DNA from: Siphonodentalium dalli
Taxonomy: Eukaryota > Mollusca > Scaphopoda > Gadilida > Siphonodentaliidae
Length of the DNA: 64,000 bases
NCBI GenBank assembly: GCA_032622095.1
Contig: CP136069.1
Coordinates: 35,066,194 to 35,130,193, forward strand
Direction of reading: 5' to 3'
Shown here: piece after piece, positions 13,601 through 27,886 of the stretch
How positions within the stretch are numbered: position 1 is the first letter of the stretch
Layout of the letters: each line of letters begins with the position of its first letter
Made by a program: the position numbers and the translations under genes
Notes under the pieces: generated by a model
What the model saw: the letters and a program-made list of their open reading frames with translations, nothing else
Databases searched by the model: none
What the model was told of the DNA's origin: nothing

Positions 13601-15387
13601 AGCCTGCCCCACCCCAATTATCCAACTCCCAACCCCTGCTCATTAGCCAAACCGTGAGGTCCGGCCAGCGACCGAATGTGCCGTCCTATCGCGAAACATG
13701 CCTGCTTTCACATTGATACGATACAAGTGTCCAAAACGTTAAAGGGTTTTTGCCCGTGTAGATGCAAAGTACAGTCGCTTTCAAAAATACTAGGTATTTT
13801 ATGGGGCCTCAAACAGCCTGCCCCACCCCAATTATCCAACTTCCAACCCCTGCTCATTAGCCAAACCGTGAGGTACGGCCTGCGACCGAATGTGCCGTCC
13901 TATCGTGAAACATGCCTGCTTTCACATTGATACGATACAAGTGTCCAAAACGTTAAAGGGATTTTGCCCGTGTAGATGCAAAGTACAGTCGCTTTCAAAA
14001 ATACTAGGTATTTTATGGCGCCTCAAACAGCCTGCCCCACCCCAATTATCCAACTTCCAACCCCTGCTCATTAGCCAAACCGTGAGGTACGGCCTGCGAC
14101 CGAATGTGCCGTCCTATCGTGAAACATGCCTGCTTGCACATTGATACGATAAAAGTGTCCAAAACGTTAAAGGGATTTTGCCTGTGCATATGCAAAGTAC
14201 AGTCGCTTTCAAAAATACTGGGCATTTTATGGGGCCTCAAACAGCCTGCCCCACCCCAATTATCCAACTCCCAACCCCTGCTCATTAGCCAAACCGTGAG
14301 GTCCGGCCTGCGACCGAATGTGCCGTCCTATTGCGAAACATGCCTGCTTGCACATTGATACGATAAAAGTGTCCAAAACGTTAAAGGGATTTTGCCCGTG
14401 CAGATGCAAAGTACAGTCGCTTTCAAAAATACTGGGCATTTTATGCGGCCTCAAACAGCCTGCCCCACCCCAATTATCCAACTCCCAACCCCTGCTCATT
14501 AGCCAAACCGTGAGGTCCGGCCAGCGACCGAATGTGCCGTCCTATCGCGAAACATGCCTGCTTTCACATTGATACGATACAAGTGTCCAAAACGTTAAAG
14601 GGTTTTTGCCCGTGTAGATGCAAAGTACAGTCGCTTTCAAAAATACTAGGTATTTTATGGGGCCTCAAACAGCCTGCCCCACCACAATTATCCAACTTCC
14701 AACCCCTGCTCATTAGCCAAACCGTGAGGTACGGCCTGCGACCGAATTTGCCGTCCTATCGTGAAACATGCCTGCTTTCACATTGATACGATACAAGTGT
14801 CCAAAACGTTAAAGGGATTTTGCCCGTGTAGATGCAAAGTACAGTCGCTTTCAAAAATACTAGGTATTTTATGGCGCCTCAAACAGCCTGCCCCACCCCA
14901 ATTATCCAACTTCCAACCCCTGCTCATTAGCCAAACCGTGAGGTACGGCCTGCGACCGAATGTGCCGTCCTATCGTGAAACATGCCTGCTTGCACATTGA
15001 TACGATAAAAGTGTCCAAAACGTTAAAGGGATTTTGCCTGTGCATATGCAAAGTACAGTCGCTTTCAAAAATACTGGGCATTTTATGGGGCCTCAAACAG
15101 CCTGCCCCACCCCAATTATCCAACTCCCAACCCCTGCTCATTAGCCAAACCGTGAGGTCCGGCCTGCGACCGAATGTGCCGTCCTATTGCGAAACATGCC
15201 TGCTTGCACATTGATACGATAAAAGTGTCCAAAACGTTAAAGGGATTTTGCCCGTGCAGATGCAAAGTACAGTCGCTTTCAAAAATACTGGGCATTTTAT
15301 GCGGCCTCAAACAGCCTGCCCCACCCCAATTATCCAACTCCCAACCCCTGCTCATTAGCCAAACCGTGAGGTCCGGCCTGCGACCGA
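10678..15387 (+). repeat. HOR-A unit 4, 22-monomer derivative, 4710 bp
   Basis: It runs from marker monomer to marker monomer and holds 22 monomers, two of them 215 bp. It contains the indel-tagged monomers also seen in unit 3 (near 11216 and 11686). A three-monomer set (GATTCGAT, GCCATCC and TTTCACATTG types) occurs twice in a row, at 12606-13247 and 13248-13889. A private variant, CATTAGTCAAACC near 13217, is shared with unit 5 near 16213. Confidence 0.82.
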
Positions 15388-18383
15388 ATGTGCTGTCCTA
15401 TCGCGAAACATGCCTGCTTGCACATTGATACGATAAACGTGTCCAAAACGTCAAAGGGATTTTGCCCGTGCAGATGCAATGTACAGTCGCTTTCAAATTT
15501 ACTGGGCATTTTATGGGGCCTCAAACAGCCTGCCCCACCCCAATTATCCAACTCCCAACCCCTGCTCATTAGCCAAACCGTGAGGTCCGGCCTGCGACCG
15601 AATGTGCCGTCCTATCGCGAAACATGCCTGCTTTCACATTGATACGATACAAGTGTCCAAAACGTTAAAGGGATTTTGCCCGTGCAGATGCAAAGTACAG
15701 TCGCTTTCAAAAATACTGGGCATTTTATGGGGCCTCAAACAGCCTGCCCCACCCCAATTATCCAACTCCCAACCCCTGCTCATTAGCCAAACCGTGAGGT
15801 CCGGCCTGCGACCGAATGTGCCATCCTATCGCGAAACATGCCTGCTTGCACATTGATACGATAAAAGTGTCCAAAACGTTAAAGGGATTTTGCCCGTGCA
15901 GATGCAAAGTACAGTCGCTTTCAAAAATACTGGGCATTTTATGGGGCCTCAAACAGCCTGCCCCACCCCAATTATCCAACTCCCAACCCCTGCTCATTAG
16001 CCAAACCGTGAGGTCCGGCCAGCGACCGAATGTGCCGTCCTATCGCGAAACATGCCTGCTTTCACATTGATACGATACAAGTGTCCAAAACGTTAAAGGG
16101 TTTTTGCCCGTGTAGATGCAAAGTACAGTCGCTTTCAAAAATACTAGGTATTTTATGGCGCCTCAAACAGCCTGCCCCACCCCAATTATCCAACTTCCAA
16201 CCCCTGCTCATTAGTCAAACCGTGAGGTACGGCCTGCGACCGAATGTGCCGTCCTATCGCGAAACATGCCTGCTTGCACATTGATTCGATAAAAGTGTCC
16301 AAAACGTTAAAGGGATTTTGCCCGTGCAGATGCAAAGTACAGTCGCTTTCAAAAATACTGGGCATTTTATGGGGCCTCAAACAGCCTGCCCCACCCCAAT
16401 TATCCAACTCCCAACCCCTGCTCATTAGCCAAACCGTGAGGTCCGGCCTGCGACCGAATGTGCCATCCTATCGCGAAACATGCCTGCTTGCACATTGATA
16501 CGATAAAAGTGTCCAAAACGTTAAAGGGATTTTGCCCGTGCAGATGCAAAGTACAGTCGCTTTCAAAAATACTGGGCATTTTATGGGGCCTCAAACAGCC
16601 TGCCCCACCCCAATTATCCAACTCCCAACCCCTGCTCATTAGCCAAACCGTGAGGTCCGGCCAGCGACCGAATGTGCCGTCCTATCGCGAAACATGCCTG
16701 CTTTCACATTGATACGATACAAGTGTCCAAAACGTTAAAGGGTTTTTGCCCGTGTAGATGCAAAGTACAGTCGCTTTCAAAAATACTAGGTATTTTATGG
16801 GGCCTCAAACAGCCTGCCCCACCCCAATTATCCAACTTCCAACCCCTGCTCATTAGCCAAACCGTGAGGTACGGCCTGCGACCGAATGTGCCGTCCTATC
16901 GTGAAACATGCCTGCTTTCACATTGATACGATACAAGTGTCCAAAACGTTAAAGGGATTTTGCCCGTGTAGATGCAAAGTACAGTCGCTTTCAAAAATAC
17001 TAGGTATTTTATGGCGCCTCAAACAGCCTGCCCCACCCCAATTATCCAACTTCCAACCCCTGCTCATTAGCCAAACCGTGAGGTACGGCCTGCGACCGAA
17101 TGTGCCGTCCTATCGTGAAACATGCCTGCTTGCACATTGATACGATAAAAGTGTCCAAAACGTTAAAGGGATTTTGCCTGTGCATATGCAAAGTACAGTC
17201 GCTTTCAAAAATACTGGGCATTTTATGGGGCCTCAAACAGCCTGCCCCACCCCAATTATCCAACTCCCAACCCCTGCTCATTAGCCAAACCGTGAGGTCC
17301 GGCCTGCGACCGAATGTGCCGTCCTATTGCGAAACATGCCTGCTTGCACATTGATACGATAAAAGTGTCCAAAACGTTAAAGGGATTTTGCCCGTGCAGA
17401 TGCAAAGTACAGTCGCTTTCAAAAATACTGGGCATTTTATGCGGCCTCAAACAGCCTGCCCCACCCCAATTATCCAACTCCCAACCCCTGCTCATTAGCC
17501 AAACCGTGAGGTCCGGCCAGCGACCGAATGTGCCGTCCTATCGCGAAACATGCCTGCTTTCACATTGATACGATACAAGTGTCCAAAACGTTAAAGGGTT
17601 TTTGCCCGTGTAGATGCAAAGTACAGTCGCTTTCAAAAATACTAGGTATTTTATGGGGCCTCAAACAGCCTGCCCCACCACAATTATCCAACTTCCAACC
17701 CCTGCTCATTAGCCAAACCGTGAGGTACGGCCTGCGACCGAATGTGCCGTCCTATCGTGAAACATGCCTGCTTTCACATTGATACGATACAAGTGTCCAA
17801 AACGTTAAAGGGATTTTGCCCGTGTAGATGCAAAGTACAGTCGCTTTCAAAAATACTAGGTATTTTATGGCGCCTCAAACAGCCTGCCCCACCCCAATTA
17901 TCCAACTTCCAACCCCTGCTCATTAGCCAAACCGTGAGGTACGGCCTGCGACCGAATGTGCCGTCCTATCGTGAAACATGCCTGCTTGCACATTGATACG
18001 ATAAAAGTGTCCAAAACGTTAAAGGGATTTTGCCTGTGCATATGCAAAGTACAGTCGCTTTCAAAAATACTGGGCATTTTATGGGGCCTCAAACAGCCTG
18101 CCCCACCCCAATTATCCAACTCCCAACCCCTGCTCATTAGCCAAACCGTGAGGTCCGGCCTGCGACCGAATGTGCCGTCCTATTGCGAAACATGCCTGCT
18201 TGCACATTGATACGATAAAAGTGTCCAAAACGTTAAAGGGATTTTGCCCGTGCAGATGCAAAGTACAGTCGCTTTCAAAAATACTGGGCATTTTATGCGG
18301 CCTCAAACAGCCTGCCCCACCCCAATTATCCAACTCCCAACCCCTGCTCATTAGCCAAACCGTGAGGTCCGGCCTGCGACCGA
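15388..18383 (+). repeat. HOR-A unit 5, 14-monomer derivative, 2996 bp
   Basis: Fourteen monomers lie between successive marker monomers. The second monomer, near 15602, is a hybrid that joins the start of HOR position 2 to the end of a later position, so the CCATAACC and TTGCACTTTG monomers are missing. The rest of the unit resembles the second half of unit 4, including the CATTAGTCAAACC variant and a CCCCACCACAATT variant near 17680 that also occurs near 14685. Confidence 0.82.
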
Positions 18384-21300
18384 ATGTGCTGTCCTATCGC
18401 GAAACATGCCTGCTTGCACATTGATACGATAAACGTGTCCAAAACGTCAAAGGGATTTTGCCCGTGCAGATGCAATGTACAGTCGCTTTCAAATTTACTG
18501 GGCATTTTATGGGGCCTCAAACAGCCTGCCCCACCCCAATTATCCAACTCCCAACCCCTGCTCATTAGCCAAACCGTGAGGTCCGGCCTGCGACCGAATG
18601 TGCCGTCCTATCGCGAAACATGCCTGCTTTCACATTGATACGATACAAGTGTCCAAAACGTTAAAGGGATTTTGCCCGTGCAGATGCAAAGTACAGTCGC
18701 TTTCAAAAATACTGGGCATTTTATGGGGCCTCAAACAGCCTGCCCCACCCCAATTATCCAATTCCCAACCCTTGCTCATTAGCCAAACCGTGAGGTTCGG
18801 CCTGCGACCGAATGTGTCGTCCTATCGCGAAACATGCCTGCTTGCACATTGATACGATAAAAGTGTCCATAACCTTAAAGGGATTTTGCCCGTGCAGATG
18901 CAAAGTACAGTCGCTTTCAAAAATACTGGGCATTTTATGGGGCCTCAAACAGCCTGCCCCACCCCAATTATCCAACTCCCAACCCCTGCTCATTAGCCAA
19001 ACCGTGAGGTCCGGCCTGCGACCGAATGTGCCGTCCTATCGCGAAACATGCCTGCTTGCACTTTGATACGATAAAAGTGTCCAAAACGTTAAAGGGATTT
19101 TGCCTGTGCATATGCAAAGTACAGTCGCTTTCAAAAATACTCGGCATTTTATGGGGCCTCAAACAGCTTGCCCCACCCCAATTATCCAACTCCCAACCCC
19201 TGCTCATTAGCCAAACCGCGACGTCCGGCCTGCGACCGAATGTGCCGTCCTATTGCGAAACATGCCTGCTTGCACATTGATACGATAAAAGTGTCCAAAA
19301 CGTTAAAGGGATTTTGCCCGTGCAGATGCAAAGTACAGTCGCTTTCAAAAATACTGGGCATTTTATGGGGCCTCAAACAGCCTGCCCCACCCCAATTATC
19401 CAACTCCCAACCCCTGCTCATTAGCCAAACCGTGAGGTCCGGCCTGCGACGGAATGTGCCGTCCTATCGCGAAACATGCCTGCTTTCACATTGATACGAT
19501 ACAAGTGTCCAAAATGTTAAAGGGATTTTGCCCGTGCAGATGCAAAGTACAGTCGCTTTCAAAAATACTGGGCATTTTATGGGGCCTCAAACAGCCTGCC
19601 CCACCCCAATTATCCAACTCCCAACCCCTGCTCATTAGCCAAACCGTGAGGTCCGGCCTGCGACCGAATGTGCTGTCCTATCGCGAAACATGCCTGCTTG
19701 CACATTGATACGATAAAAGTGTCCAAAACGTCAAAGGGATTTTGCCCGTGCAGATGCAATGTACAGTCGCTTTCAAAAATACTGGGCATTTTATGGGGCC
19801 TCAAACAGCCTGCCCCACCCCAATTATCCAACTCCCAACCCCTGCTCATTAGCCAAACCGTGGGGTCCGGCCTGCGACGGAATGTGCCGTCCTATCGCGA
19901 AACATGCCTGCTTTCACATTGATACGATACAAGTGTCCAAAACGTTAAAGGGATTTTGCCCGTGCAGATGCAAAGTACAGTCGCTTTCAAAAATACTGGG
20001 CATTTTATGGGGCCTCAAACAGCCTGCCCCACCCCAATTATCCAATTCCCAACCCCTGCTCATTAGCCAAACCGTGAGGTTCGGCCTGCGACCGAATGTG
20101 CCGTCCTATCGCGAAACATGCCTGCTTGCACATTGATACGATAAAAGTGTCCAAAACGTTAAAGGGATTTTGCCCGTGCAGATGCAAAGTACAGTCGCTT
20201 TCAAAAATACTGGGCATTTTATGGGGCCTCAAACAGCCTGCCCCACCCCAATTATCCAACTCCCAACCCCTGCTCATTAGCCAAACCGTGAGGTCCGGCC
20301 TGCGACCGAATGTGCCGTCCTATCGCGAAACATGCCTGCTTGCACATTGATTCGATAAAAGTGTCCAAAACGTTAAAGGGATTTTGCCCGTGCAGATGCA
20401 AAGTACAGTCGCTTTCAAAAATACTGGGCATTTTATGGGGCCTCAAACAGCCTGCCCCACCCCAATTATCCAACTCCCAACCCCTGCTCATTAGCCAAAC
20501 CGTGAGGTCCGGCCTGCGACCGAATGTGCCATCCTATCGCGAAACATGCCTGCTTGCACATTGATACGATAAAAGTGTCCAAAACGTTAAAGGGATTTTG
20601 CCCGTGCAGATGCAAAGTACAGTCGCTTTCAAAAATACTGGGCATTTTATGGGGCCTCAAACAGCCTGCCCCACCCCAATTATCCAACTCCCAACCCCTG
20701 CTCATTAGCCAAACCGTGAGGTCCGGCCAGCGACCGAATGTGCCGTCCTATCGCGAAACATGCCTGCTTTCACATTGATACGATACAAGTGTCCAAAACG
20801 TTAAAGGGTTTTTGCCAGTGTAGATGCAAAGTACAGTCGCTTTCAAAAATACTAGGTATTTTATGGCGCCTCAAACAGCCTGCCCCACCCCAATTATCCA
20901 ACTTCCAACCCCTGCTCATTAGCCAAACCGTGAGGTACGGCCTGCGACCGAATGTGCCGTCCTATCGCGAAACATGCCTGCTTGCACATTGATTCGATAA
21001 AAGTGTCCAAAACGTTAAAGGGATTTTGCCCGTGCAGATGCAAAGTACAGTCGCTTTCAAAAATACTGGGCATTTTATGGGGCCTCAAACAGCCTGCCCC
21101 ACCCCAATTATCCAACTCCCAACCCCTGCTCATTAGCCAAACCGTGAGGTCCGGCCTGCGACCGAATGTGCCATCCTATCGCGAAACATGCCTGCTTGCA
21201 CATTGATACGATAAAAGTGTCCAAAACGTTAAAGGGATTTTGCCCGTGCAGATGCAAAGTACAGTCGCTTTCAAAAATACTGGGCATTTTATGGGGCCTC

Positions 21301-22235
21301 AAACAGCCTGCCCCACCCCAATTATCCAACTCCCAACCCCTGCTCATTAGCCAAACCGTGAGGTCCGGCCAGCGACCGAATGTGCCGTCCTATCGCGAAA
21401 CATGCCTGCTTTCACATTGATACGATACAAGTGTCCAAAACGTTAAAGGGTTTTTGCCCGTGTAGATGCAAAGTACAGTCGCTTTCAAAAATACTAGGTA
21501 TTTTATGGGGCCTCAAACAGCCTGCCCCACCCCAATTATCCAACTTCCAACCCCTGCTCATTAGCCAAACCGTGAGGTACGGCCTGCGACCGAATGTGCC
21601 GTCCTATCGTGAAACATGCCTGCTTTCACATTGATACGATACAAGTGTCCAAAACGTTAAAGGGATTTTGCCCGTGTAGATGCAAAGTACAGTCGCTTTC
21701 AAAAATACTAGGTATTTTATGGCGCCTCAAACAGCCTGCCCCACCCCAATTATCCAACTTCCAACCCCTGCTCATTAGCCAAACCGTGAGGTACGGCCTG
21801 CGACCGAATGTGCCGTCCTATCGTGAAACATGCCTGCTTGCACATTGATACGATAAAAGTGTCCAAAACGTTAAAGGGATTTTGCCTGTGCATATGCAAA
21901 GTACAGTCGCTTTCAAAAATACTGGGCATTTTATGGGGCCTCAAACAGCCTGCCCCACCCCAATTATCCAACTCCCAACCCCTGCTCATTAGCCAAACCG
22001 TGAGGTCCGGCCTGCGACCGAATGTGCCGTCCTATTGCGAAACATGCCTGCTTGCACATTGATACGATAAAAGTGTCCAAAACGTTAAAGGGATTTTGCC
22101 CGTGCAGATGCAAAGTACAGTCGCTTTCAAAAATACTGGGCATTTTATGTGGCCTCAAACAGCCTGCCCCACCCCAATTATCCAACTCCCAACCCCTGCT
22201 CATTAGCCAAACCGTGAGGTCCGGCCTGCGACCGA
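18384..22235 (+). repeat. HOR-A unit 6, 18 monomers, 3852 bp
   Basis: It has exactly 18 x 214 bp and the same marker order as unit 1 over its first ten monomers. The second half contains two copies of the GATTCGAT and GCCATCC monomer pair, so unit 6 is an 18-mer with a partly different internal composition from unit 1. It has private changes, for example CAAACAGCTTGCC near 19166 and AAAATGTTAAAG near 19512. Confidence 0.85.
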
Positions 22236-25200
22236 ATGTGCTGTCCTATCGCGAAACATGCCTGCTTGCACATTGATACGATAAACGTGTCCAAAACGTC
22301 AAAGGGATTTTGCCCGTGCAGATGCAATGTACAGTCGCTTTCAAATTTACTGGGCATTTTATGGGGCCTCAAACAGCCTGCCCCACCCCAATTATCCAAC
22401 TCCCAACCCCTGCTCATTAGCCAAACCGTGAGGTCCGGCCTGCGACCGAATGTGCCGTCCTATCGCGAAACATGCCTGCTTTCACATTGATACGATACAA
22501 GTGTCCAAAACGTTAAAGGGATTTTGCCCGTGCAGATGCAAAGTACAGTCGCTTTCAAAAATACTGGGCATTTTATGGGGCCTCAAACAGCCTGCCCCAC
22601 CCCAATTATCCAATTCCCAACCCTTGCTCATTAGCCAAACCGTGAGGTTCGGCCTGCGACCGAATGTGTCGTCCTATCGCGAAACATGCCTGCTTGCACA
22701 TTGATACGATAAAAGTGTCCATAACCTTAAAGGGATTTTGCCCGTGCAGATGCAAAGTACAGTCGCTTTCAAAAATACTGGGCATTTTATGGGGCCTCAA
22801 ACAGCCTGCCCCACCCCAATTATCCAACTCCCAACCCCTGCTCATTAGCCAAACCGTGAGGTCCGGCCTGCGACCGAATGTGCCGTCCTATCGCGAAACA
22901 TGCCTGCTTGCACTTTGATACGATAAAAGTGTCCAAAACGTTAAAGGGATTTTGCCTGTGCATATGCAAAGTACAGTCGCTTTCAAAAATACTCGGCATT
23001 TTATGGGGCCTCAAACAGCCTGCCCCACCCCAATTATCCAACTCCCAACCCCTGCTCATTAGCCAAACCGTGACGTCCGGCCTGCGACCGAATGTGCCGT
23101 CCTATTGCGAAACATGCCTGCTTGCACATTGATACGATAAAAGTGTCCAAAACGTTAAAGGGATTTTGCCCGTGCAGATGCAAAGTACAGTCGCTTTCAA
23201 AAATACTGGGCATTTTATGGGGCCTCAAACAGCCTGCCCCACCCCAATTATCCAACTCCCAACCCCTGCTCATTAGCCAAACCGTGAGGTCCGGCCTGCG
23301 ACGGAATGTGCCGTCCTATCGCGAAACATGCCTGCTTTCACATTGATACGATACAAGTGTTCAAAACGTTAAAGGGATTTTGCCCGTGCAGATGCAAAGT
23401 ACAGTCGCTTTCAAAAATACTGGGCATTTTATGGGGCCTCAAACAGCCTGCCCCACCCCAATTATCCAACTCCCAACCCCTGCTCATTAGCCAAACCGTG
23501 AGGTCCGGCCTGCGACCGAATGTGCTGTCCTATCGCGAAACATGCCTGCTTGCACATTGATACGATAAAAGTGTCCAAAACGTCAAAGGGATTTTGCCCG
23601 TGCAGATGCAATGTACAGTCGCTTTCAAAAATACTGGGCATTTTATGGGGCCTCAAACAGCCTGCCCCACCCCAATTATCCAACTCCCAACCCCTGCTCA
23701 TTAGCCAAACCGTGAGGTCCGGCCAGCGACCGAATGTGCCGTCCTATCGCGAAACATGCCTGCTTTCACATTGATACGATACAAGTGTCCAAAACGTTAA
23801 AGGGATTTTGCCCGTGCAGATGCAAAGTACAGTCGCTTTCAAAAATACTGGGCATTTTATGGGGCCTCAAACAGCCTGCCCCACCCCAATTATCCAACTC
23901 CCAACCCCTGCTCATTAGCCAAACCGTGAGGTCCGGCTTGCGACGGAATGTGCCGTCCTATCGCGAAACATGCCTGCTTTCACATTGATACGATACAAGT
24001 GTCCAAAACGTTAAAGGGATTTTGCCCGTGCAGATGCAAAGTACAGTCGCTTTCAAAAATACTGGGCATTTTATGGGGCCTCAAACAGCCTGCCCCACCC
24101 CAATTATCCAATTCCCAACCCCTGCTCATTAGCCAAACCGTGAGGTTCGGCCTGCGACCGAATGCGCCGTCCTATCGCGAAACATGCCTGCTTGCACATT
24201 GATACGATAAAAGTGTCCAAAACGTTAAAGGGATTTTGCCCGTGCAGATGCAAAGTACAGTCGCTTTCAAAAATACTGGGCATTTTATGGGGCCTCAAAC
24301 AGCCTGCCCCACCCCAATTATCCAACTCCCAACCCCTGCTCATTAGCCAAACCGTGAGGTCCGGCCTGCGACCGAATGTGCCGTCCTATCGCGAAACATG
24401 CCTGCTTGCACATTGATTCGATAAAAGTGTCCAAAACGTTAAAGGGATTTTGCCCGTGCAGATGCAAAGTACAGTCGCTTTCAAAAATACTGGGCATTTT
24501 ATGGGGCCTCAAACAGCCTGCCCCACCCCAATTATCCAACTCCCAACCCCTGCTCATTAGCCAAACCGTGAGGTCCGGCCTGCGACCGAATGTGCCATCC
24601 TATCGCGAAACATGCCTGCTTGCACATTGATACGATAAAAGTGTCCAAAACGTTAAAGGGATTTTGCCCGTGCAGATGCAAAGTACAGTCGCTTTCAAAA
24701 ATACTGGGCATTTTATGGGGCCGCAAACAGCCTGCCCCACCCCAATTATCCAACTCCCAACCCCTGCTCATTAGCCAAACCGTGAGGTCCGGCCAGCGAC
24801 CGAATGTGCCGTCCTATCGCGAAACATGCCTGCTTTCACATTGATACGATACAAGTGTCCAAAACGTTAAAGGGTTTTTGCCCGTGTAGATGCAAAGTAC
24901 AGTCGCTTTCAAAAATACTAGGTATTTTATGGCGCCTCAAACAGCCTGCCCCACCCCAATTATCCAACTTCCAACCCCTGCTCATTAGCCAAACCGTGAG
25001 GTACGGCCTGCGACCGAATGTGCCGTCCTATCGTGAAACATGCCTGCTTGCACATTGATACGATAAAAGTGTCGAAAACGTTAAAGGGATTTTGCCTGTG
25101 CATATGCAAAGTACAGTCGCTTTCAAAAATACTGGGCATTTTATGGGGCCTCAAACAGCCTGCCCCACCCCAATTATCCAACTCCCAACCCCTGCTCATT

Positions 25201-25811
25201 AGCCAAACCGTGAGGTCCGGCCTGCGACCGAATGTGCTGTCCTATCGCGAAACATGCCTGCTTGCACATTGATACGATAAAAGTGTCCAAAACGTCAAAG
25301 GGATTTTGCCCGTGCAGATGCAATGTACAGTCGCTTTCAAAAATACTGGGCATTTTATGGGGCCTCAAACAGCCTGCCCCACCCCAATTATCCAACTCCC
25401 AACCCCTGCTCATTAGCCAAACCGTGAGGTCCGGCCTGCGACGGAATGTGCCGTCCTATCGCGAAACATGCCTGCTTTCACATTGATACGATACAAGTGT
25501 CCAAAACGTTAAAGGGATTTTGCCCGTGCAGATGCAAAGTACAGTCGCTTTCAAAAATACTGGGCATTTTTTGGGGCCTCAAACAGCCTGCCCCACCCCA
25601 ATTATCCAATTCCCAACCCCTGCTCATTAGCCAAACCGTGAGGTTCGGCCTGCGACCGAATGTGCCGTCCTATCGCGAAACATGCCTGCTTGCACATTGA
25701 TACGATAAAAGTGTCCAAAACGTTAAAGGGATTTTGCCCGTGCAGATGCAAAGTACAGTCGCTTTCAAAAATACTGGGCATTTTATGGGGCCTCAAACAG
25801 CCTGCCCCACC
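22236..25811 (+). repeat. HOR-A unit 7, truncated at the domain A/B boundary
   Basis: It starts with the marker monomer and keeps HOR-A order for about 16 monomers, with GTGTTCAAAACG and GAATGCGCCG variants shared with units 3 and 4. The last monomer stops after TGCCCCACC at 25811, where the register jumps. It marks the end of domain A. Confidence 0.8.
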
Positions 25812-25897
25812 AAGGGATTTTGCCCGTGCAGATGCAATGTACAGTCGCTTTCAAAAATACTGGGCATTTTATGGGGCCTCAAACAGCCTGCCCCACC
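25726..25897 (+). repeat. Register break: 86-bp partial monomer repeated in tandem
   Basis: A monomer is read as far as GCCCCACC at 25811 and then restarts at AAGGGATTTTGCCC, so the 86-bp stretch 25726-25811 is followed by a second version at 25812-25897. The two versions are not identical: the first has GATGCAAAGTACAG and the second GATGCAATGTACAG. The join therefore comes from recombination between different monomers out of register rather than simple copying of one. The next monomers belong to domain B. Confidence 0.9.
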
Positions 25898-27886
25898 CCA
25901 ATTATCCAACTCCCAACCCCGGCTCATTAGCCAAACCGTGAGGTCCGGCCTGCGAACCGAATGTGCTGTCCTATCGCGAAACATGCCTGCTTTCACATTG
26001 ATACGATACAAGTGTCCAACACGTTAAATGGATTTTGCCCGTGCAGATGCAAAGTACAGTCGCTTTCAAAAATACTGGGCATTTTGTGGGGCCTCAAACA
26101 GCCTGCTCCACCCCAATTATCCAACTCCCAACCCCTGCTCATTAGCCAAACCGTGAGGTCCGGCCTGCGACCGAATGTGCCGTCCTATCGCGAAACATGC
26201 CTGCTTGCACATTGATACGATAAACGTGTCCAAAACGTTAAAGGGATTTTGCCCGTGCAGATACAAAGTACAGTCGCTTTCAAAAATACTAGGTATTTTG
26301 TGGGGCCTCAAACAGCCTGCCCCACCCCAATTATCCAACTCCCAACCCCTGCTCATTAGCCAAACCGTGAGGTCCGGCCTGCGACCGAATGTGCCGTCCT
26401 GTCGCGGAACATGCCTGCTTGCACTTTGATACGATAAAAGTGTCCAAAACGTTAAAGGGATTTTGCCTGTGTATATGCAAATTACAGTCGCTTTCAAAAA
26501 TACTGGGCATTTTATGGGGCCTCAAACAGCCTGCCCCACCCCAATTATCCAACTCCCAACCCCTGCTCATTAGCCAAACCGTGAGGTCCGGCCTGCGACC
26601 GAATGCGCCGTCCTATCGCGAAACATGCCTGCTTGCACATTGATTCGATAAAAGTGTCGAAAACGTTAAAGGGATTTTGCCCGTGCAGATGCAAAGTACA
26701 GTCGCTTTCAAAAATACTGGGCATTTTATGGGGCCTCAAACAGCCTGCCCCACCCCAATTATCCAACTCCCAACCCCTGCTCATTAGCCAAACCGTGAGG
26801 TCCGGCCTGCGACCGAATGTGCCATCCTATCGCGAAACATGCCTGCTTGCACATTGATACGATAAAAGTGTCCAAAACATTAAAGGGATTTTGCCCGTGC
26901 AGATGCAAAGTACAGTCGCTTTCAAAAATACTGGGCATTTTATGGGGCCTCAAACAGCCTGCCCCACCCCAATTATCCAACTCCCAACCCCTGCTCATTA
27001 GCCAAACCGTGAGGTCCGGCCAGCGACCGAATGTGCCGTCCTATCGCGAAACATGCCTGCTTTCACATTGATACGATACAAGTGTCCAAAACGTTAAAGG
27101 GATTTTGCCTGTGCATATGCAAAGTACAGTCGCTTTCAAAAATACTGGGCATTTTATGGGGCCTCAAACAGCCTGCCCCACCCCAATTATCCAACTCCCA
27201 ACCCCTGCTCATTAGCCAAACCGTGAGGTCCGGCCAGCGACCGAATGTGCCGTCCTATCGCGAAACATGCCTGCTTTCACATTGATACGATACAAGTGTC
27301 CAAAACGTTAAAGGGATTTTGCCTGTGCATATGCAAAGTACAGTCGCTTTCAAAAATACTGGGCATTTTATGGGGCCTCAAACAGCCTGCCACACCCCAA
27401 TTATCCAACTCCCAACCCCTGCTCATTAGCCAAACCGTGAGGTCCGGCCTGCGACCGAATGTGCCGTCCTATTGCGAAACATGCCTGCTTGCACTTTGAT
27501 ACGATACAAGTGTCGAAAACGTTAAAGGGATTTTGCCCGTGCAGATGCAAAGTACAGTCGCTTTCAAAAATACTGGGCAGTTTATGGGGCCTCAAACAGC
27601 CTGCCCCACCCCAATTATCCAACTCCCAACCCCTGCTCATTAGCCAAACCGTGAGGTCCGGCCTGCGACCGAATGTGCCGTCCTATTGCGAAACATGCCT
27701 GCTTGCACATTGATACGATAAAAGTGTCGAAAACGTTAAAGGGATTTTGCCCGTGCAGATGCAAAGTACAGTCGCTTTCAAAAATACTGGGCATTTTATG
27801 GGGCCTCAAACAGCCTGCCCCACCCCAATTATCCAACTTCCAACCCCTGCTCATTAGCCAAACCGTGAGGTCCGGCCTGCAACCGA

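Larger units (their letters stand above)
1..25811 (+). repeat. Satellite array domain A (214-bp monomer, forward)
   Basis: About 120 head-to-tail copies of a 214-bp monomer. Landmarks in order are CACATTGATACGATA, AACGTTAAAGGGATTTTG, GTACAGTCGCTTTC, GGCCTCAAACAGCCTGCC, CCAATTATCCAACTCCC, GAGGTCCGGCCTGCGACC and CTATCGCGAAACATGCC. Monomers differ by a few substitutions each, and the variants recur in a fixed order, which defines a higher-order repeat. Two monomer styles interleave: TTGCACATTGATACGATAAA and TTTCACATTGATACGATACA. A few monomers are 215 bp through single-base insertions. No gene is supported here: the recurring short open frames of about 80 codons on both strands follow from the repeat itself, and 214 is not a multiple of 3. 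A pericentromeric or centromeric location is an inference from length, homogeneity and HOR structure. Confidence 0.97.

Noticed and set aside
1-25811. CRISPR-like array
   Set aside because: There is no short conserved repeat with unique spacers; the whole 214-bp unit is conserved, and the nested LTR retrotransposon is eukaryotic.
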